Source: Gelidibacter salicanalis
Lineage (GTDB): Bacteria > Bacteroidota > Bacteroidia > Flavobacteriales > Flavobacteriaceae
NCBI RefSeq assembly: GCF_007997285.1
Contig: NZ_VORX01000002.1
Coordinates: 656,919-720,918, forward strand
Direction of reading: 5' to 3'
Length of the DNA stretch: 64,000 nucleotides
The translations under genes were made by a program, and so were the position numbers. Of this stretch, positions 27,078 through 35,507 are shown in pieces. Within the stretch, counting starts at the first letter, position 1. The number at the start of each line of letters is the position of its first letter. Below the pieces are notes generated by a model. It had not been told where the DNA came from. It worked only from the letters and a program-made list of their open reading frames with translations, and did no database searches.

Positions 27078-28097
27078 TTATCTACTAAAACGATGCAAGG
27101 TAAATGTCATAGCTGAAAGCAAGAAAAATGCACCAATTTGGTGGGCTACACCAAGCCATAACGGTACGCCATAAATGATAGTCAAGACGCCCAGTAGAAA
27201 TTGAACCCCAACCAAGATCAGTAAACTATTAACGCTATTATGCTGAAGTTTGGTCAAGGACATTTGTTTGGCGCGGTACCAGATGACGCCTACAAAGAAC
27301 ACAACCACGTACGCAAAAGTGCGGTGCACAAATTGAATCCCACTTGGATTTTCAATAAGGTTTAAATAAAAAGGGTCGATTGCATAGGCTGATTCGTGAA
27401 TGAATTTGCCTTCGTTCATAAATGGCCAATGGTTATGTAGAAGGCCAGCTTTTAACCCAGCGACAAAACCGCCGTAAATAATCTGTAGGATAAGAATGAT
27501 GTAGCCTATCCCAATTAAGTTTCGAAAGCTCTTATCTACGGTTTTTTTATTCGGATAAATTAAGTCTAAGGCCACCCAAAGCGTTGCTGCAAAAGTTAAA
27601 AAAGCAGTTGTCAAATGTGCGGCTAGACGATAGTGGCTTACGTCTGGCATATCTACCAAACCACTTTTAACCATGTACCAACCAAGAAAGCCCTGAAAAG
27701 CGCCAAGGAAAAGAAGCACTAGTGATTTTTTTATTGTTTTAGCCGTTAATTGTTTGGTGGCAATGAAATATAGGAAAGGGATGATAAATACCAGCCCAAT
27801 CACGCGTCCAATAACACGATGCAGCCATTCCCAGAAATAAATGGCTTTAAAATCGGATAAGGTGAAATGCGAATGTAATTTTTGAAATTCCGGATATTGC
27901 TGATAAACGGCAAAAGCATCTTGCCATTCTGCATCATTCAATGGCGGAATGGTGCCGGTGATCAATTTATACTCTGACATTGATAGTCCTGAATCTGTAA
28001 GTCTAGTAATTCCACCCACTACCACCATGATGAACAGGAGTGCACAACCAGTTAGAAGCCAATAAATGACCTTCTTATTATCCTTTTGCTTTGCCAT
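27078..28097 (-). CDS. ctaA: Heme A synthase (COX15/CtaA family)
   Basis: A 339-residue membrane enzyme that hydroxylates heme O to heme A for cytochrome c oxidase. Eight transmembrane segments are predictable, with the paired heme-ligand histidines in WEWLHRVIGR, HLTTAF, FVHRTFAYV and VAHQIGAF. The extracellular loop carries the family's ITRLTDSGLSMSEYK block. The upstream 140 bp are repeats rather than an obvious promoter. Confidence 0.95.
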   Translation of the reverse strand: MAKQKDNKKVIYWLLTGCALLFIMVVVGGITRLTDSGLSMSEYKLITGTIPPLNDAEWQDAFAVYQQYPEFQKLHSHFTLSDFKAIYFWEWLHRVIGRVIGLVFIIPFLYFIATKQLTAKTIKKSLVLLFLGAFQGFLGWYMVKSGLVDMPDVSHYRLAAHLTTAFLTFAATLWVALDLIYPNKKTVDKSFRNLIGIGYIILILQIIYGGFVAGLKAGLLHNHWPFMNEGKFIHESAYAIDPFYLNLIENPSGIQFVHRTFAYVVVFFVGVIWYRAKQMSLTKLQHNSVNSLLILVGVQFLLGVLTIIYGVPLWLGVAHQIGAFFLLSAMTFTLHRFSR

Positions 28098-28108
28098 TTA
28101 AATATGCA

Positions 28109-28138
28109 TTTGAAATTGAAATTGAATTTGAAATCGAA
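28109..28138. repeat. Short 6-bp-period tract, unit TTGAAA
   Basis: About five imperfect hexamers TTGAAA/TTGAAT/TCGAAA directly upstream of ctaA, next to heptamer array 3. It is short enough to be chance in AT-rich DNA. Confidence 0.4.
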
Positions 28139-28159
28139 AATCAATTTTTAACTATTACT

Positions 28160-28246
28160 AAACCTATAAACCTACAAACCCATAAACTATAACCTCAAAC
28201 CTCAAACCTCACACCTGACACCTCACACCTGACACCTCACACCTCA
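28160..28246. repeat. Heptamer array 3, unit AACCTCA/CACCTGA
   Basis: Three 8-bp units (AAACCTAT, AAACCTAC, AAACCCAT) and one AAACTAT are followed by eight strict heptamers at 28191-28246: AACCTCA three times, CACCTGA, CACCTCA, CACCTGA, CACCTCA, CACCTCA. In the direction of the CCA-adding enzyme gene the unit is NAGGTGT or GAGGTTT. The array overlaps the last ten bases of that gene and supplies its TGA stop. Confidence 0.9.
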
Positions 28247-29655
28247 TGCCTCTTCAGCCCGAGTCTCGCGCCTTCTTCTAACATAAGTTTATAGGCAGCG
28301 TCATGTTCATTCGGAATTTTACCTTCTAAAATAGCTTCTTTAATGCTTTCTTTAATAGTTCCTATTTCACGGGAAGGTTTTAAGTTGAAAGCTTCCATAA
28401 TTTCTTCTCCGGAAACTGGAGGTTGAAAATTTCGGACGTGATCGCGCTCTTCAACTTCAACAATCTTGTCCCTGACCAACTTAAAATTATTGTGGTATTT
28501 TTTGAATTTCTTAGGGTTTTTAGTGGTGATATCAGCTTCACAAAGCACCATTAAATCATCCACATGATCCCCTGCATCAAACACCAAACGCCTCACCGCA
28601 GAATCTGTAACATCTTGAGCTAGCGCGATAGGTCTAGAACTCATAAATACCATTTTCTGGACATACTTCATCTTGTCATTCAATGGCATTTTGAGTCGTT
28701 TGAACAACCGATAAGCCATTTTTGATCCGGCTAATTCATGGCCGTGGAAGGTCCAGCCTACTTTTTTGCTGAATTTCTTGGTCGGCGCTTTGCCAATATC
28801 GTGTAATAGGGCAGCCCAACGTAGCCAAACATCATCAGTGTTTTTGGCTATATTATCTACAACTTCCAAAGTGTGGTAAAAATTATCTTTGTGACGTTGC
28901 CCTTCTTTTTCGTCAATGCCTTTTAGTGCCATCAATTCGGGAAGGATATATTGTAATAAACCCGTTTGCTCTAAGAGTAAAAACCCAATGGACGGCACAT
29001 CGCTTTCCAAAATTTTATTGAGCTCTACAACAATACGCTCTTTAGTAATAATGTTGATGCGATCTTTGTTCTTGGAAATAGCGTCGAGTGAAGCGGGTTC
29101 AATGGTGAAATTGAGCTGAGTTGCAAAACGGATGGCACGCATCATGCGCAGCGGATCGTCGCTGTAAGTTATGTCCGGATCTAACGGCGTTCTGATGATT
29201 TTTGCTTCCAAATCTTCCAGTCCATCAAAAGGATCTAGCAGTGTGCCAAAATTAGCTTCACCTAAATCCAAAGCCATCGCGTTGATGGTGAAATCGCGTC
29301 TGTTCTGATCATCTTCCAGCGTTCCATCTTCTACGATAGGGTTTCTGCTTTCTTCAGAATACGATTCTTTACGGGCACCTACGAATTCAATCTCAATATC
29401 TTCATACTTTAACATGGCAGTGCCATAAGTTTTAAAGACTTGAACTTTGGGATGGTTAGGGATGTTTTTAGCCACTTGTTTGGCTAGGGCTATTCCGCTG
29501 CCAATGGCTACAATATCGATATCTTTATGCTGCCCACGCTTTAAAATATAATCTCTGACAAAACCGCCAATGACGTAGGCATCAATGCCTAGTTCAGCTG
29601 CCGATTTGGAGATGATTTCGAAAATTGGATGGGTTAAAGCTTGATTTAAGTTCAT
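28237..29655 (-). CDS. CCA tRNA nucleotidyltransferase / poly(A) polymerase family, with HD domain
   Basis: A 472-residue class II nucleotidyltransferase that adds or repairs the 3' CCA of tRNA, or polyadenylates RNA. The catalytic fold begins GGFVRDYIL (30-38) followed by DIDIVAIG with the metal-binding Asp pair, then RRDFTINAMALD and DPLRMMRAIRFATQL. A C-terminal HD phosphohydrolase domain shows LLHDIGK and FHGHE. The last codons and the stop lie inside a heptamer array, so the C-terminus is likely variable between strains. Confidence 0.9.
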   Translation of the reverse strand: MNLNQALTHPIFEIISKSAAELGIDAYVIGGFVRDYILKRGQHKDIDIVAIGSGIALAKQVAKNIPNHPKVQVFKTYGTAMLKYEDIEIEFVGARKESYSEESRNPIVEDGTLEDDQNRRDFTINAMALDLGEANFGTLLDPFDGLEDLEAKIIRTPLDPDITYSDDPLRMMRAIRFATQLNFTIEPASLDAISKNKDRINIITKERIVVELNKILESDVPSIGFLLLEQTGLLQYILPELMALKGIDEKEGQRHKDNFYHTLEVVDNIAKNTDDVWLRWAALLHDIGKAPTKKFSKKVGWTFHGHELAGSKMAYRLFKRLKMPLNDKMKYVQKMVFMSSRPIALAQDVTDSAVRRLVFDAGDHVDDLMVLCEADITTKNPKKFKKYHNNFKLVRDKIVEVEERDHVRNFQPPVSGEEIMEAFNLKPSREIGTIKESIKEAILEGKIPNEHDAAYKLMLEEGARLGLKRHEV

Positions 29656-29735
29656 GTTTTTTATTTGCCACTAATTCACGAATATTTTTCTTTTCTATAT
29701 TTAAGAATTAAGTTGCGAATTCATCGTCTATTACT

Positions 29736-30116
29736 TTACAGTATTATTCTTTTATGATCTAAAAAATCTTTATGAAAATTTGCTAATATAGCTAATTTGC
29801 ATTCCGACACTTTTAGATAATTAATACATTGCGAAACATGGGAGTCATTCAATGCTACAATGGATTTCACCTCAAGAATTATTTTGTCAAAAAGCACATA
29901 ATCAGCGTAAAATTTATGCTTTAGATGTATGTTTTTGTAGGCAACCTTGAATTCTTTTTCTCTTTCAAAAGGAATATTATTCTGCGTAAATTCATATTCT
30001 AAGGCATCTTTGTAAACAATTTCTGAAAAGCCACTTCCTAAATGATTATAAACGTCGAATAACACACCAATAATAGCGTAACTTTCATCTTTATAGATAA
30101 TATCTGCCATAAACAT
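29736..30116 (-). CDS. GxxExxY protein (PDDEXK-like nuclease fold)
   Basis: A 126-residue member of the GxxExxY family: the name-giving motif GFSEIVY is at 29-35, and the nuclease-like residues Asp72, Glu82 and Lys84 in ADYVLFDKIILEVKS fit a PDDEXK core. The family is common in Bacteroidota and environmental genomes; no in vivo role is established. A second in-frame Met at residue 3 (30110) is an equally good start. Confidence 0.85.
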   Translation of the reverse strand: MFMADIIYKDESYAIIGVLFDVYNHLGSGFSEIVYKDALEYEFTQNNIPFEREKEFKVAYKNIHLKHKFYADYVLFDKIILEVKSIVALNDSHVSQCINYLKVSECKLAILANFHKDFLDHKRIIL

Positions 30117-30140
30117 TCGTGTATTAGTGGCTTTAATCGT

Positions 30141-30698
30141 TCATCGAATAATTTTAACCTTCCCATTAGCACTCAACTTAATGATTGCAGAGGGTTTGGT
30201 ACACATTTTTTCGCGATGCAAATTTACGACATAGTCCACACCTTTTAAAATTCGGGGTGCTATTTCTTTAAACGATTTTGGTGTGGGTTGCGTGCTGATG
30301 TTAGCGGAGGTTGAAACGATTGGTTTTCCGAAGCGTCTGATGAGTTGAAAGCAAAAATCATCATCGGGAATTCTTATCGCAATAGATCTGTCTTCTGCAA
30401 TTAAATTAGCGGCTAAATTTTGAGCATCGTCATAAATAATGGTAATAGGATCCTCCGAAACCTCAAACAGATCATAAGCTACTTTGGGAATTTCTTTGAC
30501 GTATCTGCCCAACATTCGGTCATCGGCCACCAAACAAATCAGGGCTTTTTTGTCTTGACGTTCTTTTAGTTCATATACTTTTTTAACCGCATCAGGATTT
30601 GTTGCATCACAACCTATTCCCCACACGGTATCCGTAGGATAGAGGATAAGACCGCCATCTTTTAAAACCTCCAAGGCATTTGAAATTTCTTTATGCAT
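30141..30698 (-). CDS. L-threonylcarbamoyladenylate synthase (Sua5/YciO/YrdC family)
   Basis: A 185-residue YrdC-domain protein that condenses threonine, bicarbonate and ATP to threonylcarbamoyl-AMP for the t6A modification of tRNA. Motifs: YPTDTVWGIGCDATN near residue 20, VYELKERQDKKALICLV, SIAIRIPDDDF and PIVSTSANIS. The extra C-terminal domain of full Sua5 is absent, so this is the short TsaC/YciO form; YciO paralogs cannot be excluded. Confidence 0.9.
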   Translation of the reverse strand: MHKEISNALEVLKDGGLILYPTDTVWGIGCDATNPDAVKKVYELKERQDKKALICLVADDRMLGRYVKEIPKVAYDLFEVSEDPITIIYDDAQNLAANLIAEDRSIAIRIPDDDFCFQLIRRFGKPIVSTSANISTQPTPKSFKEIAPRILKGVDYVVNLHREKMCTKPSAIIKLSANGKVKIIR

Positions 30699-30707
30699 AT
30701 TGTTTTT

Positions 30708-31817
30708 CTAATGGATTTTCAAAATTTCACGATAAATGTCCAAGGTTTGTTGTGCCATTTTACTCGTGGTAAAGTTTTGCGTGACCTTGTGATAAGACGC
30801 CTCAACAAATTTATCTCTTAAATTGGGGTTTGTGGCTAATTTTAACACAGATTCACTAAGCGCTTTAAAATCATGTGCCGGTGCGAGCAAACCGTTTACG
30901 CCATGTTCGATAATTTCAGGAATTCCGCCCACATCTGTACTCACCACAGGAACTTTGTGGTACATAGATTCATAAATAAATTGTGGGACACCCTCACTTT
31001 GTGATGTCATTAAGGACACGTCAAACTGTGGGATGAAATTTGAGGCCTTTTCTGTATACCCCATAAACATTATGTGTTTGGTTAATTGGAGTGATGTAAT
31101 ACGTTCAAGAAGCGCGTCAGTGCGTTCTGTGAATGTACCTATCTGAACAAAGATGAATTGGGTTTGCTTGTCGTGGTTGATTAGTTGGTCGGCAACATCA
31201 ATCAACGTATCCAAATCCTTTGCCCTGATGTGATTGGCCACATTCCCAATAATGAGGGTATCTTTTGCAACTACAAATTTATCGCGTAATTTAAACGGGG
31301 TTTGGTCACTTTTTGTCTTCAAATTGGTGCCGTGGTATATGGTTACCAATTTATGGTGATCAACAATTGCTTTTTCTGAGATCCGCTGCGTTTCTTTGGA
31401 GACACAGAGGATTTTTTTAATTTTTGGGTAGTTGTATTTGTAGAGTGTTTTTTTGCGTTGCTTGATCTCAAATGAGGTTTTTTTACTAAAAATAAAGGGT
31501 GGCAACTTATAAATTTTATCGGCTATAATTGCTAATTGAAGAGCAGTGGTATCATGAATATGAATAAGGTCAATATGCCTTGATTTACAAATTTGACCCA
31601 GTTTTAGCGAATACCTTAAGTCTATTTTTAGAAGGAGCGGTGCGGTCACAAAGTCAATGTTGGTTTCTTTTAACCGGTGATGGAAAGGTCCATCTTTAAC
31701 ACAGAATACGGTCGTTTGTACTTCAGGATTGGTCAAGGCCAATTCCTTGCATAAATTTTCTATGTGATATTCTCCGCCTCCCCAATTGGAAACTCCTGAT
31801 AAATGTAATATGTTCAT
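30708..31817 (-). CDS. Glycosyltransferase, GT4 family
   Basis: A 369-residue GT-B glycosyltransferase: N-terminal acceptor domain starting MNILHLSGVSNWGGGEYH, C-terminal donor-nucleotide domain with IIGNVANHIRAKDLDTLIDV and the E-x7-E region in SQSEGVPQFIYESMYHKVPVVSTDVGGIPEII. It probably adds a sugar to lipopolysaccharide core, O-antigen or another surface glycan. Three bases separate it from the GT2 gene upstream, so the two are one operon. Confidence 0.92.
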   Translation of the reverse strand: MNILHLSGVSNWGGGEYHIENLCKELALTNPEVQTTVFCVKDGPFHHRLKETNIDFVTAPLLLKIDLRYSLKLGQICKSRHIDLIHIHDTTALQLAIIADKIYKLPPFIFSKKTSFEIKQRKKTLYKYNYPKIKKILCVSKETQRISEKAIVDHHKLVTIYHGTNLKTKSDQTPFKLRDKFVVAKDTLIIGNVANHIRAKDLDTLIDVADQLINHDKQTQFIFVQIGTFTERTDALLERITSLQLTKHIMFMGYTEKASNFIPQFDVSLMTSQSEGVPQFIYESMYHKVPVVSTDVGGIPEIIEHGVNGLLAPAHDFKALSESVLKLATNPNLRDKFVEASYHKVTQNFTTSKMAQQTLDIYREILKIH

Positions 31818-31820
31818 GTG

Positions 31821-32747
31821 TTAAGGAGCTATGGTTTGTTGCTGCTTTAAGGAGGCGCTGATGTGAGCACCTTTTAAATACAACAAAAAGACTGGAAATG
31901 TTTTTGGTGCAATGAATAATTTAAAAAATGCTTTTAAGGTGAGCCACCATCTTAAAATTTGATAAGACAGATAACCGGAATTTTTTCTCAAAACATAGAG
32001 CAGAGAAATTTTTAGTTCTTTTTTAATCGCATTATTTTTTGCGGTGCTTTGACCTTTAAAATGAATAAACCTACCTTCTGGTACCAAATAGCAGGCTCCT
32101 TTAACAGTCTGTTTAGCGATACGATAGCATAAATCAGTTTCTTCATAATATAAGAAAATGGTGGTGTCAAACCCGCCCACCTCATTAAATTGTTCAGCTT
32201 TCACCACTAAAAAGGATCCTGGTACACTCTCGACCTTCAAAGGATCTGAGTAAATCTTTTGACGTTTAGGATACTTAGTCTTGTTGGTTTTCTCCAGTAA
32301 TGATCGTCCGAAAAGTTCCCGCTTTAAGCTCAGAAAATGGTCAAAGGATTTTTGAACTTCACCTTTTTCATTGAATTGTTGTGGACTGCAAATAGCGGCT
32401 TCCGGAGTCTTCAATAAAAATTGGTGTACAATGTTTAAACAATCGTTTTCTAAAAGCGTGTCATTATTAATAAACGCATAATGGCGAGCGTTAGCAAACT
32501 GGATACCATACATGTTTCCACCTCCAAAACCGGTATTATAGCGGCTTCGGACAAGTTTAATAAGGCCTGAGTTTAAAGACTTCAATGCGTTTTTTAAAGT
32601 GTGATAATCTTCAGTTTTAGAGGCATTGTCAACCACAATAATTTCAAACGCAATGTGATTAGAGGTTTTTTCTAATATAGATTTTACGCAATTAAGGGTA
32701 AACGCGGATGAATTATAATTGATAATTATCGCCGAAATGTCTTTCAT
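31821..32747 (-). CDS. Glycosyltransferase, GT2 family
   Basis: A 308-residue GT-A transferase of the rhamnosyltransferase-like type. Family features: AIIINYNSSAFTLNCVKSIL at the N-terminus, VVDNASKTED, NTGFGGGNMYGIQFA, and INNDTLLE with the metal-binding Asp. The in-frame Met at 32747 is preferred over an upstream one at 32798 because it sits directly before the first beta strand. Ends three bases before the GT4 gene. Confidence 0.9.
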   Translation of the reverse strand: MKDISAIIINYNSSAFTLNCVKSILEKTSNHIAFEIIVVDNASKTEDYHTLKNALKSLNSGLIKLVRSRYNTGFGGGNMYGIQFANARHYAFINNDTLLENDCLNIVHQFLLKTPEAAICSPQQFNEKGEVQKSFDHFLSLKRELFGRSLLEKTNKTKYPKRQKIYSDPLKVESVPGSFLVVKAEQFNEVGGFDTTIFLYYEETDLCYRIAKQTVKGACYLVPEGRFIHFKGQSTAKNNAIKKELKISLLYVLRKNSGYLSYQILRWWLTLKAFFKLFIAPKTFPVFLLYLKGAHISASLKQQQTIAP

Positions 32748-32839
32748 GTTTGCTCTTGGATAGAGGTCAAAAATACAATTTGAGGGCTGATAAAACAAAT
32801 CATACGCGTGGTATTCACATCCTCAAGATTATCACCTCA

Positions 32840-32872
32840 TTGTTTAGTTTCTTTTTTATTTAGATATATTTG
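32840..32872 (+). promoter_or_regulatory. Promoter of the Kdo kinase-like gene
   Basis: TTG at 32840-32842, a 22-bp spacer and TATATTTG at 32865-32872. The box overlaps the first possible GTG codon (32872), so that codon is very unlikely to be the translation start. Confidence 0.6.
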
Positions 32873-32919
32873 TGCCCTTGGAAGACGGTCAAAAAAGTCA
32901 TAAATATCCATTTATACTA

Positions 32920-33720
32920 GTGAGTGAAACGTTAGTAATATCTTCAGAATATCAATTGCACGCCGATGCGATCAAAAATGCCATTACCCATTTTGACGAT
33001 CATAGTCAAATACTCGGTGCTGCAGAACGCAACGTGATTAAAATAGTAACTATTGGCGATCAGAAACACACCATTAAATCCTTTAAAGTACCCAATGTGG
33101 TCAATCAAATTGTGTATCGGAGCTTTAGGAAATCTAAAGCGCAGCGCTCTTATGAATATGCACATAAACTGTTAGACTTAGGTATTCATACACCTAATCC
33201 AGTAGCCTATAGTTATCATATTGATGGAATGTTGTTTAAAGAGAGTTATTATATGAGTGAATTATTTGAAAGTGATTTAACTTTTAGGGAACTTACTGAA
33301 GATTTTGATATTCCTGACCATGAAGCCATCTTGCGTGCCTTCACCCGATTTACCTATAAACTTCATGAAAACGGGGTTAATTTTATAGACCATTCTCCAG
33401 GCAATACGCTTATTAAGCGCGTAGAGGGTGGTTACGATTTTTATTTGGTCGATTTAAACCGGATGGAATTTGGTCCGATGGATTTTGAAACAAGAATTAA
33501 AAATTTTGCAAAACTGACCATCCATAAACCGCTGATTAAGATCATGAGCAATGAGTATGCTAAATGTTCTGGCGGCGATGAACACGTTATTTATAATTTG
33601 ATGTGGAAATCGACCGTGGCATTTCAAGATGAATTTTTTAAGAAGGTACGGTTAAAGAAGCGCATCTTCTTTTGGAAGAAAAAGTACAAATCTCGGCCTA
33701 GCAGGTCTTCCATTCAATAA
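32920..33720 (+). CDS. Lipopolysaccharide kinase, Kdo/WaaP-like family
   Basis: A 266-residue protein-kinase-like enzyme expected to phosphorylate the Kdo or heptose region of LPS core. The active-site pattern is clear: IKSFKVPN with the ATP-binding Lys, YYMSELFESDLTFRELTED hinge, NFIDHSPGNTLIK catalytic loop (Asp, Asn) and YLVDLNRMEFG as DFG equivalent. The start is set at GTG 32920; the frame is open to 32872, but that codon lies in the promoter. No ATG is available in this region, so the true start remains uncertain. The next gene follows after 11 bp. Confidence 0.85.
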   Translation: MSETLVISSEYQLHADAIKNAITHFDDHSQILGAAERNVIKIVTIGDQKHTIKSFKVPNVVNQIVYRSFRKSKAQRSYEYAHKLLDLGIHTPNPVAYSYHIDGMLFKESYYMSELFESDLTFRELTEDFDIPDHEAILRAFTRFTYKLHENGVNFIDHSPGNTLIKRVEGGYDFYLVDLNRMEFGPMDFETRIKNFAKLTIHKPLIKIMSNEYAKCSGGDEHVIYNLMWKSTVAFQDEFFKKVRLKKRIFFWKKKYKSRPSRSSIQ

Positions 33721-33731
33721 AAAAACACAAG

Positions 33732-34748
33732 ATGGAGAGCAATTTAAAGGAGAAACTTTATTTTCTATTTTTTCATAAATGGAAATACTTATGGGCGATA
33801 TTTAGATCAAAATTCAGCGCATCAACCAAAAACAATAAGATGGATTCTGTCGTGTATGTGGCACGAGAAAAGGATAAGGAATGGATTTTTGGGGCAAAAG
33901 TGCGGCGCCTTTCTAAAAACTCTACGCTGAACGCTAGGACCTATTATCACGATAAATTACGTAATTTGCCGGAAGCGAATGGGTATTATTTTATCTATCA
34001 AAATTATTTCTGTCGCTGTATCCGCAGCACCCCAAGTATTTTAAATAAAAAAAATATTGTCATGTTTACCCATCCTAATTGGGATAAAAAATATTCAAAA
34101 ACCCATGTGGTATGGTGTCTAAACAAAGCCGATTATGTAATTTGTTTAAACTCCGAAATAAAAATGTATTTGACGCAGATTGGGGTGAGGCCAGAAATCT
34201 TAAAAGTAGTGCATATCGGAACTTGCTCTACATTTTTCCAACACAATGAAAGAGGTGAAGGAGACGTGGGTTTTTGTTCTAGTTTTCACCTGAGAAAGAA
34301 TCCCAAGTTGATCTACGATATCGTTAAAAATATGCCGCACCGCAACTTTCATTTGATTGGTCAAAAGTGGGATAATTACGAAGGATTTTCAACAATTAAA
34401 AACCTGCCAAACTTTAAGTATCATGAGGAAATTCCTTATGAAAACTACCCTGAGATGTACAGCAAATTGGACGTGTTAGTATCACCATCCCTACTAGAAG
34501 GTGGTCCCGTACCCGTACTAGAAGCCATGATGTCTAATTGTGTACCGGTAGCTTCTAAAACGGGTTATTGTACAGATGTGATCAATCACAATACAAATGG
34601 GTTTTTGTTTGATGTAGATGCGACCTTTGAAGAGGTCGTTCCGCTTATCGAAAAGGCTTTTGAACTTAAGTCGGACGTCAGAAGCACGGTTTTACCCTAT
34701 ACCTGGGAGAATTGTGCAAAAACCATAGATGGCTTATTCTTAAATTAA
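33732..34748 (+). CDS. Glycosyltransferase, GT-B type
   Basis: A 338-residue GT-B glycosyltransferase. The N-terminal half carries no strong motif. The C-terminal nucleotide-sugar domain is typical: VGFCSSFHLRKNPKLIYDIVKN, FHLIGQKWDNYEGF and PSLLEGGPVPVLEAMMSNCVPVAS with the conserved E-x7-E pair. Starts 11 bp after the kinase gene; a shared transcript for LPS core or O-chain assembly is likely. Confidence 0.88.
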   Translation: MESNLKEKLYFLFFHKWKYLWAIFRSKFSASTKNNKMDSVVYVAREKDKEWIFGAKVRRLSKNSTLNARTYYHDKLRNLPEANGYYFIYQNYFCRCIRSTPSILNKKNIVMFTHPNWDKKYSKTHVVWCLNKADYVICLNSEIKMYLTQIGVRPEILKVVHIGTCSTFFQHNERGEGDVGFCSSFHLRKNPKLIYDIVKNMPHRNFHLIGQKWDNYEGFSTIKNLPNFKYHEEIPYENYPEMYSKLDVLVSPSLLEGGPVPVLEAMMSNCVPVASKTGYCTDVINHNTNGFLFDVDATFEEVVPLIEKAFELKSDVRSTVLPYTWENCAKTIDGLFLN

Positions 34749-34751
34749 GAA

Positions 34752-35507
34752 TCAGCTTCTATTTTTTCGTAATAGCCAGACTTTTATATAGCGCATAAAG
34801 ATGACATATCCTTGAATGTATCCTATGGTTAGGCCAACGACGCCGTCTCTAAATCCACTTTGTAAAATATAGTGCTTAAAAAATCCCCAGAAAGGTTTTA
34901 TGACAAAATGATAAGGCGTTAAATTACCGGTCTTTTTATCATAATCTTTAGCCTGCCAAGTCGCGTAACGGTTCATTTTCTCCATGTACTTGTCAAAAGT
35001 GACATAGGTGTTATGGTAGAGTTTATTGTTGAGTTTGCTAACCTTACCTTGGGCAATAATTTCCGCGTGGACATGCTTGTCTTGATAGGTGCAAAAATCG
35101 CGTTTGAACAACCTTATTACGGAATCATTTCGCCAACCACTATACTGCACGGGCTCACCCATAAAATGGTTGAGGCGCCCCACCCAATACGCCACAACAT
35201 CCTCTTGAGGGTTTTTTAATAAGTCGGTGATTTCTTGTTTAAGTTCAGGCGTCACACGTTCATCAGCATCTACCAACAATACCCATTCATGCTGAGCTTG
35301 AGGAATGGCCCAGTTTTTTTGGGAAGCGGAATATTCATAGTCGCGCCTGATCACCTTAACGCCCAATTCTAGGGCTTTTTCATAAGTCCCATCCGTACTA
35401 AAACTGTCTACCACTAAAATTTCATCTGCAAAATCTACAGAAGCGATAACTTCTTCAATGTTATGGAGTTCGTTTCCAGTGGGAATAATAGCGGTAAGCT
35501 TTTTCAT
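34752..35507 (-). CDS. Glycosyltransferase, GT2 family (WaaE/KdtX-like)
   Basis: A 251-residue GT2 enzyme resembling the LPS-core beta-glucosyltransferase WaaE: IPTGNELHNIEEVIASVDFADEILVVDSFSTDGT, YSASQKNWAIPQAQHEWVLLVDADERV and RLNHFMGEPVQYSGW. The C-terminus has one or two hydrophobic stretches, suggesting membrane association. It overlaps the GT9 gene by 4 bp (ATGA), so translation is coupled. Confidence 0.9.
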   Translation of the reverse strand: MKKLTAIIPTGNELHNIEEVIASVDFADEILVVDSFSTDGTYEKALELGVKVIRRDYEYSASQKNWAIPQAQHEWVLLVDADERVTPELKQEITDLLKNPQEDVVAYWVGRLNHFMGEPVQYSGWRNDSVIRLFKRDFCTYQDKHVHAEIIAQGKVSKLNNKLYHNTYVTFDKYMEKMNRYATWQAKDYDKKTGNLTPYHFVIKPFWGFFKHYILQSGFRDGVVGLTIGYIQGYVIFMRYIKVWLLRKNRS

